Shown here piece by piece: positions 60,542-64,000 of a stretch of DNA of 64,000 bases; within the stretch, counting starts at the first letter, position 1; every line of letters starts with the position of its first letter. The translations under genes and the position numbers were made by a program. Below the pieces are notes generated by a model, which was not told the origin of the DNA, searched no databases, and saw only the letters and a program-made list of their open reading frames with translations. Source of the stretch: UBA11612 sp963662375 (GTDB lineage Bacteria; Pseudomonadota; Alphaproteobacteria; Rhodospirillales; Rhodospirillaceae); the NCBI GenBank assembly GCA_963662375.2, contig CAXXRP010000015.1:310001-374000 (forward strand). Reading direction: 5' to 3'.

Positions 60542-60844
60542 CTATTTTATGGCGCACCCGGACAGGGCCTTGGAGGTATTGATCACGTCCTGATCCGTGA
60601 AGCCTATGGCGACCGCGTCGGATCCAAGCTCAACGGCGCCCTCGCCGCCGACGCCCAAGTAGGCATCCCCACCCAAGGTGTGAAGTTCCATGATCTCGCG
60701 GGCGTAGTTTTCGTTCGGCGTTTTGGAATTGCTCACCCAATTATCGAGGTAAATTAGAACGGAACTGGACGTCGCGTTGGCTTCCAAAAGCGTGCAGAAG
60801 TTGTCGACGTGTCTTTTTGCACGTCGATTCCGGGGCTGTTTCAA
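60542..60844 (-). pseudogene. DUF1800 internal fragment
   Basis: About 80 residues align with the middle of DUF1800: VDNFCTLLEANATSSSVLIYLDN, then PNENYAREIMELHTLGGDAYLG and IGFTDQDVINTSKALSGC, ending in a stop just after. Both ends of the domain are missing. Identity to the intact neighbour is only moderate, so it is the remains of an older or separate copy rather than a recent duplication. Confidence 0.75.
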
Positions 60845-60929
60845 GGGTTTGGTCCGTCACCCTTGGATTCCGGCGGCGACTATTGTATTTCCCGCTACTC
60901 TATATTTAGGCGCCTGACGACCCTGAGTC
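60826..60929. promoter_or_regulatory. Cluster of GANTC sites upstream of gap
   Basis: GATTC 60826, GATTC 60866 and GAGTC 60925 lie within 104 nt in the gap promoter region; about 0.4 would be expected by composition. A TATATT (60901-60906) may be a -10 element. Confidence 0.35.
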
Positions 60930-60977
60930 GCCAGCCCGCGCCCCGAAAAAACCAACGAAAAGGAAGCGGAACATCTC

Positions 60978-62000
60978 ATGGCAGTTCGCGTCGCACTCAA
61001 CGGCTTTGGCCGCATTGGCCGTATGGTTTTCCGGGCTCTGGTGGAATCAAAGCGTCAGGATGTAGAAATCGTCGCCATTAATGATCTAGGTCCGGCGGAC
61101 TCTAATGCCTATTTGCTGCGTTATGACTCGGTCCACGGGCCGTTGCTTGCAGACGTGTCGGTCTCCGGCGATGTGATGAAGGTGAACGGCAAGGTCGTAA
61201 AAGCACTGAAGGAACGGGACCCCACCCAACTGCCGTGGAAAGACCTGAACATCGATGTTGTTGCTGAGTGCACCGGGATTTTCACCGACAAGGAGAAGGC
61301 GCAAGTTCATTTGAGCGCGGGCGCCAGGAAAGTACTGGTCTCGGCACCGTCGAGGGGAGCCGACCTGACCGTTGTATACGGCGTAAATCACGACAAGCTA
61401 ACGAAAGAGCACACAGTGGTCAGCAATGCCTCGTGCACGACCAATTGCCTCGCGCCGGTCGCCCATGTTCTGCACAGCCTGTACGGCATCGAGCAGGGCT
61501 ATATGACGACCATTCACGCCTACACCGGCGATCAGGCAACGGTGGATACGCTACACAAGGACTTGCGCCGCGCGCGCGCCGCGGCCTTAAATATGATTCC
61601 GACTTCAACCGGCGCTGCCAAAGCCGTGGGCGAAGTGCTGCCCGAACTGAAAGGCAAGCTGGGTGGCTCGGCCATTCGTGTGCCGACCCCTAACGTCTCG
61701 GTGGTGGATTTGAAGTGCGTATTGTCAAAAGCCGCGACGGAAGAGGCGATTAACCAGGCCATGAGAGATGCAGCCGAGGGCGAAAGCTTTGGCGGCGCTT
61801 TGAAGGGTGTGCTCGCCGTGAATACGTTGCCGTTGGTGTCCACGGATTTTAACCACTGCCCGGCATCTAGCACCTTTGACGCGACGCAGACCAAAGTAAT
61901 GCCGGGCAACTTCGTGCGGGTATTGTCGTGGTACGATAACGAGTGGGGGTTTTCCAACAGGATGCTCGATATATTGGCAACGATGGGTAAGTTGCTCTAG
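60978..62000 (+). CDS. gap: Glyceraldehyde-3-phosphate dehydrogenase, type I
   Basis: 340 residues. NAD site ALNGFGRIGRMVFRAL and INDLGPADSNAYLLRYDSVHG (the acidic residue after the second strand favours NAD); catalytic Cys in SNASCTTNCLAPVAHVL; His in TTIHAYTGDQ; VLSWYDNEWGFSNRMLD at the end. It is followed 11 nt later by pgk, forming a glycolysis/gluconeogenesis pair. Confidence 0.97.
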   Translation: MAVRVALNGFGRIGRMVFRALVESKRQDVEIVAINDLGPADSNAYLLRYDSVHGPLLADVSVSGDVMKVNGKVVKALKERDPTQLPWKDLNIDVVAECTGIFTDKEKAQVHLSAGARKVLVSAPSRGADLTVVYGVNHDKLTKEHTVVSNASCTTNCLAPVAHVLHSLYGIEQGYMTTIHAYTGDQATVDTLHKDLRRARAAALNMIPTSTGAAKAVGEVLPELKGKLGGSAIRVPTPNVSVVDLKCVLSKAATEEAINQAMRDAAEGESFGGALKGVLAVNTLPLVSTDFNHCPASSTFDATQTKVMPGNFVRVLSWYDNEWGFSNRMLDILATMGKLL

Positions 62001-62011
62001 CGTCTGCGCTC

Positions 62012-63205
62012 ATGTTTGCGTTCAAAACCATCGGCCAGGTGGACATCGGCGGCAAGCGCGTCCTTGTTCGCGCAGATCTCAACGCGCCTTTGAAAGACGG
62101 GCGCGTGACGGACATGACTCGTATCGAACGATTCATGCCCACACTGCGCGGGCTTGTGGCTAAGCGGGCCAAAGTCATCGTTATGTCTCACTTTGACCGC
62201 CCAAAGGGGAAGCGGGTGCCGGACATGTCGCTGAGGCCGGTGGCCCAAGCGCTTGCCCAAGCGTTCGGTCATGACGTGGCTTTCGCCGAGGATTGCATCG
62301 GAGAGGTCGCAGCCCAGGCGGTGGCCGGGCTTCAGCCAGGGCACGTACTGTTGCTTGAGAACCTGCGGTACCATGCCGGTGAAGAGACAAACGACCCGAC
62401 TTTCGTGAAAAAGCTTGCGGCGCTGGGCGATGTCTACGTTAACGACGCGTTTTCGGTTGCGCACCGCACCCACGCCTCGACTGAAGGCCTAGCTCATGTA
62501 CTGCCCGCCTATGCGGGAGGGCGGATGCAGGCCGAATTGGAAGCGCTGGAAGCGGCGCTTGTGAACCCCCGCCCGAAGGTTATCGCCATCATCGGCGGTA
62601 GCAAGATTTCCACTAAACTCGATCTGCTCGATAATCTCCTGGAGAAGGTGGACATGCTTGTGATCGGCGGCGGCATGGCGAATACATTTTTGAATGCTCA
62701 AGGCGTTGACGTCGGGAAATCTCTCTGCGAGCGTGATCTGGCAGACATGGCGCGGGCGATTTTGGAAAAAGCCAAGTCGGCGAATTGCGAAATCGTGTTG
62801 CCCGTGGATGCGGTCGTATCCACCGAACTGAAGGACGGCGCGGAAACGTCTGTGTGCGACATCGATGCGGTGCCGGCAGACGCGATTATTCTCGATGTTG
62901 GTCCGGCCACGGTGAAAACGCTGGAGGCCAAACTCGTCAGGTATAGAACGCTTATCTGGAACGGGCCGCTGGGCGCGTTCGAGATCAAGCCGTTCGATGC
63001 GGGAACCAATGCACTAGCGAGAAAGGTGGCCGAGCTGACGCAGGCTGGAGGTTTGGTATCGGTGGCCGGCGGAGGCGATACGGTGTCGGCGCTGAACGGC
63101 GCGGGTGTGCTGGACAAGTTGACGTATGTGTCCACCGCCGGCGGCGCGTTTCTTGAATGGCTTGAAGGGAAAGAACTGCCTGGGGTGTCGGCTCTTAGCG
63201 GGTAG
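62012..63205 (+). CDS. pgk: Phosphoglycerate kinase
   Basis: 397 residues. VLVRADLNAPLKDGRVTDMTRIERFMPTL at the N-terminus, VIVMSHFDRPKGKRVPDMSL, YVNDAFSVAHRTHAS, IIGGSKISTKLDLLDNLLEKVDMLVIGGGMANTFL and WNGPLGAFEIKPFDAGTN are all standard. It ends convergent with accA, 28 nt apart, without a visible terminator. Confidence 0.97.
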   Translation: MFAFKTIGQVDIGGKRVLVRADLNAPLKDGRVTDMTRIERFMPTLRGLVAKRAKVIVMSHFDRPKGKRVPDMSLRPVAQALAQAFGHDVAFAEDCIGEVAAQAVAGLQPGHVLLLENLRYHAGEETNDPTFVKKLAALGDVYVNDAFSVAHRTHASTEGLAHVLPAYAGGRMQAELEALEAALVNPRPKVIAIIGGSKISTKLDLLDNLLEKVDMLVIGGGMANTFLNAQGVDVGKSLCERDLADMARAILEKAKSANCEIVLPVDAVVSTELKDGAETSVCDIDAVPADAIILDVGPATVKTLEAKLVRYRTLIWNGPLGAFEIKPFDAGTNALARKVAELTQAGGLVSVAGGGDTVSALNGAGVLDKLTYVSTAGGAFLEWLEGKELPGVSALSG

Positions 63206-63233
63206 GTCGGTGCGGGGGACCTACGCCGTGCGC

Positions 63234-64000
63234 TTATTCCGCAACGGTGCGCCCCATTTGCAGAAATTTATCGCGACGCTGAGCGCGCAACTGTCCTCCG
63301 TCAACGCGAATCAACTGTCCCAGATGCATGTCAATGGTGTCCCGCACGGCGGTAAAGATTGCCGCGCGTGAACGGTGAGCGCCGCCGATAGGTTCGGGGA
63401 TAATACCGTCGATAACACCGAGGCATTCCAAATCCTGCGCGGTGAGCTTTAAGGCCTCCGCCGCGGTTTTTGCCTGTTTACCGTCACGCCATAAAATCGA
63501 GGCGCAGCCCTCGGGCGAGATCACCGAATAAATGGCGTGCTCAAGCATGAGCACTGCATTGCCGGCGGCTAACGCGAAAGCGCCACCAGACCCTCCTTCG
63601 CCAATGATCACCGAAATCAACGGTACGCGAACGGAGAGGCAACAGTCGATGCAGCGGGCGAGGGCTTCCGCCTGACCTCGTTCTTCGGCGCCGATGCCGG
63701 GGTAGGCCCCCGCCGTGTCAATAAAGGTAAGAACCGGTACGTGAAATTTGTCGGCGAGTTCCATCAGCCGCCGCGCTTTGCGGTATCCTTCTGGGCGGGC
63801 CATGCCGAAATTGTGTTTGATACGCGTTTCGGTATCGCGACCCTTTTCCAGACCGATGACCATGACCGAGCGGCCCTTGAACCGGCCAAGCCCGCCGACA
63901 ATGGCTTCGTCTTCGGCATACAGACGGTCGCCCGCCAGTGGCATAAAATCCTCGATCAGTGCCTTGCTGTAGTCGACAGTGTGTGGCCGATCGGGGTGGC
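63234..64000 (-). CDS. accA: Acetyl-CoA carboxylase carboxyltransferase subunit alpha (5' end outside window)
   Basis: The frame is open to the right edge and reads HPDRPHTVDYSKALIEDFMPLAGDRLYAEDEAIVGGL, so the Met at 63944 is internal and the true start is beyond the window. The C-terminal 255 residues contain ARPEGYRKARRLMELADKF, FIDTAGAYPGIGAEERGQAEAL and VIIGEGGSGGAFALAAGN. AccA and AccD transfer carboxyl from biotin to acetyl-CoA, the first step of fatty acid synthesis. Confidence 0.96.
   Translation of the reverse strand, partial: HPDRPHTVDYSKALIEDFMPLAGDRLYAEDEAIVGGLGRFKGRSVMVIGLEKGRDTETRIKHNFGMARPEGYRKARRLMELADKFHVPVLTFIDTAGAYPGIGAEERGQAEALARCIDCCLSVRVPLISVIIGEGGSGGAFALAAGNAVLMLEHAIYSVISPEGCASILWRDGKQAKTAAEALKLTAQDLECLGVIDGIIPEPIGGAHRSRAAIFTAVRDTIDMHLGQLIRVDGGQLRAQRRDKFLQMGRTVAE

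Noticed and set aside
1..64000. CRISPR array, prophage, insertion sequence or integron
   Set aside because: No regularly spaced repeats, no transposase, integrase or phage structural genes, and no terminal inverted repeats with target duplications were found.

Overview
The window reads as a stretch of an alphaproteobacterial chromosome of roughly 60% G+C. Several independent signs point there: a CcrM-type GANTC methyltransferase, an imuA-imuB mutasome cassette behind a GTTC-N7-GTTC type LexA operator, the small proteins DUF1285, DUF6111 and UbiK, a PetP/PetR-like MarR plus response regulator pair beside ilvE, and TTAA-N7-TTAA (CtrA-like) boxes. The order rplY-pth-ychF, prs-lipoprotein-pgeF-midA-lgt-hldD and moaE-moaD-pgsA-uvrC fits a Rhodospirillales-like lineage. 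This is inference from gene content, not a measured phylogeny. I see no rRNA, tRNA, CRISPR array, prophage or insertion sequence.

Layout. 1-2.1 kb: imuB (running off the left edge) and imuA on the minus strand. 2.2-6.1 kb: a small membrane protein, a family-4 uracil-DNA glycosylase, moaB, rnhB and ccrM on the plus strand. 6.1-13.1 kb: a minus-strand operon MoxR ATPase - DUF58 - BatA/DUF4159 - vWA/glutamine-amidotransferase-like membrane protein. 13.1-16.0 kb: DUF1285, Nudix hydrolase, DUF6111 and CCA-adding enzyme. 16.2-19.5 kb: trmL and the cytochrome bc1 operon petABC. 19.6-29.6 kb: ychF, pth, rplY, a HAD hydrolase, prs, a lipoprotein, pgeF, midA, lgt and hldD. 29.8-36.3 kb: ubiK, ybjN, proC, a TetR-like regulator, an EnvZ/OmpR-type pair, marR and ilvE. 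36.3-42.9 kb: moaE, moaD, pgsA, uvrC, folB, a pteridine-reductase-like SDR and a membrane-anchored polyamine-type binding protein.

From about 42.9 to 53.1 kb the character changes. An intact fused 5-oxoprolinase, one intact NTF2-like protein and a lipoprotein phosphatase sit among broken genes: an agmatine deiminase fragment, an ECF sigma factor fragment, a frameshifted methyltransferase, a frameshifted NTF2-like gene, an NTF2-like lipoprotein cut by a stop codon, and an acyl-CoA synthetase with two frameshifts. The core genes on both sides are intact, so this looks more like local gene decay than general sequencing error, although single-base errors in homopolymers cannot be excluded for some of them.

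53.1-60.8 kb holds accessory envelope genes: a ceramidase-like membrane protein, small exported proteins, a Fur-box-associated cytochrome c-FTR1 iron permease, and a DUF1501/DUF1800 pair behind a CtrA-like box, with a second decayed DUF1800 fragment. 61-64 kb returns to core metabolism with gap, pgk and accA (running off the right edge).

Cell-cycle-type sites (GANTC and TTAA-N7-TTAA) recur in promoters across the window. I do not see a convincing wholly new defence or biosynthetic system. The most rewarding places for a second look are the decay zone, the CtrA/GANTC-marked promoters, and the triple inverted-repeat operator between marR and ilvE.
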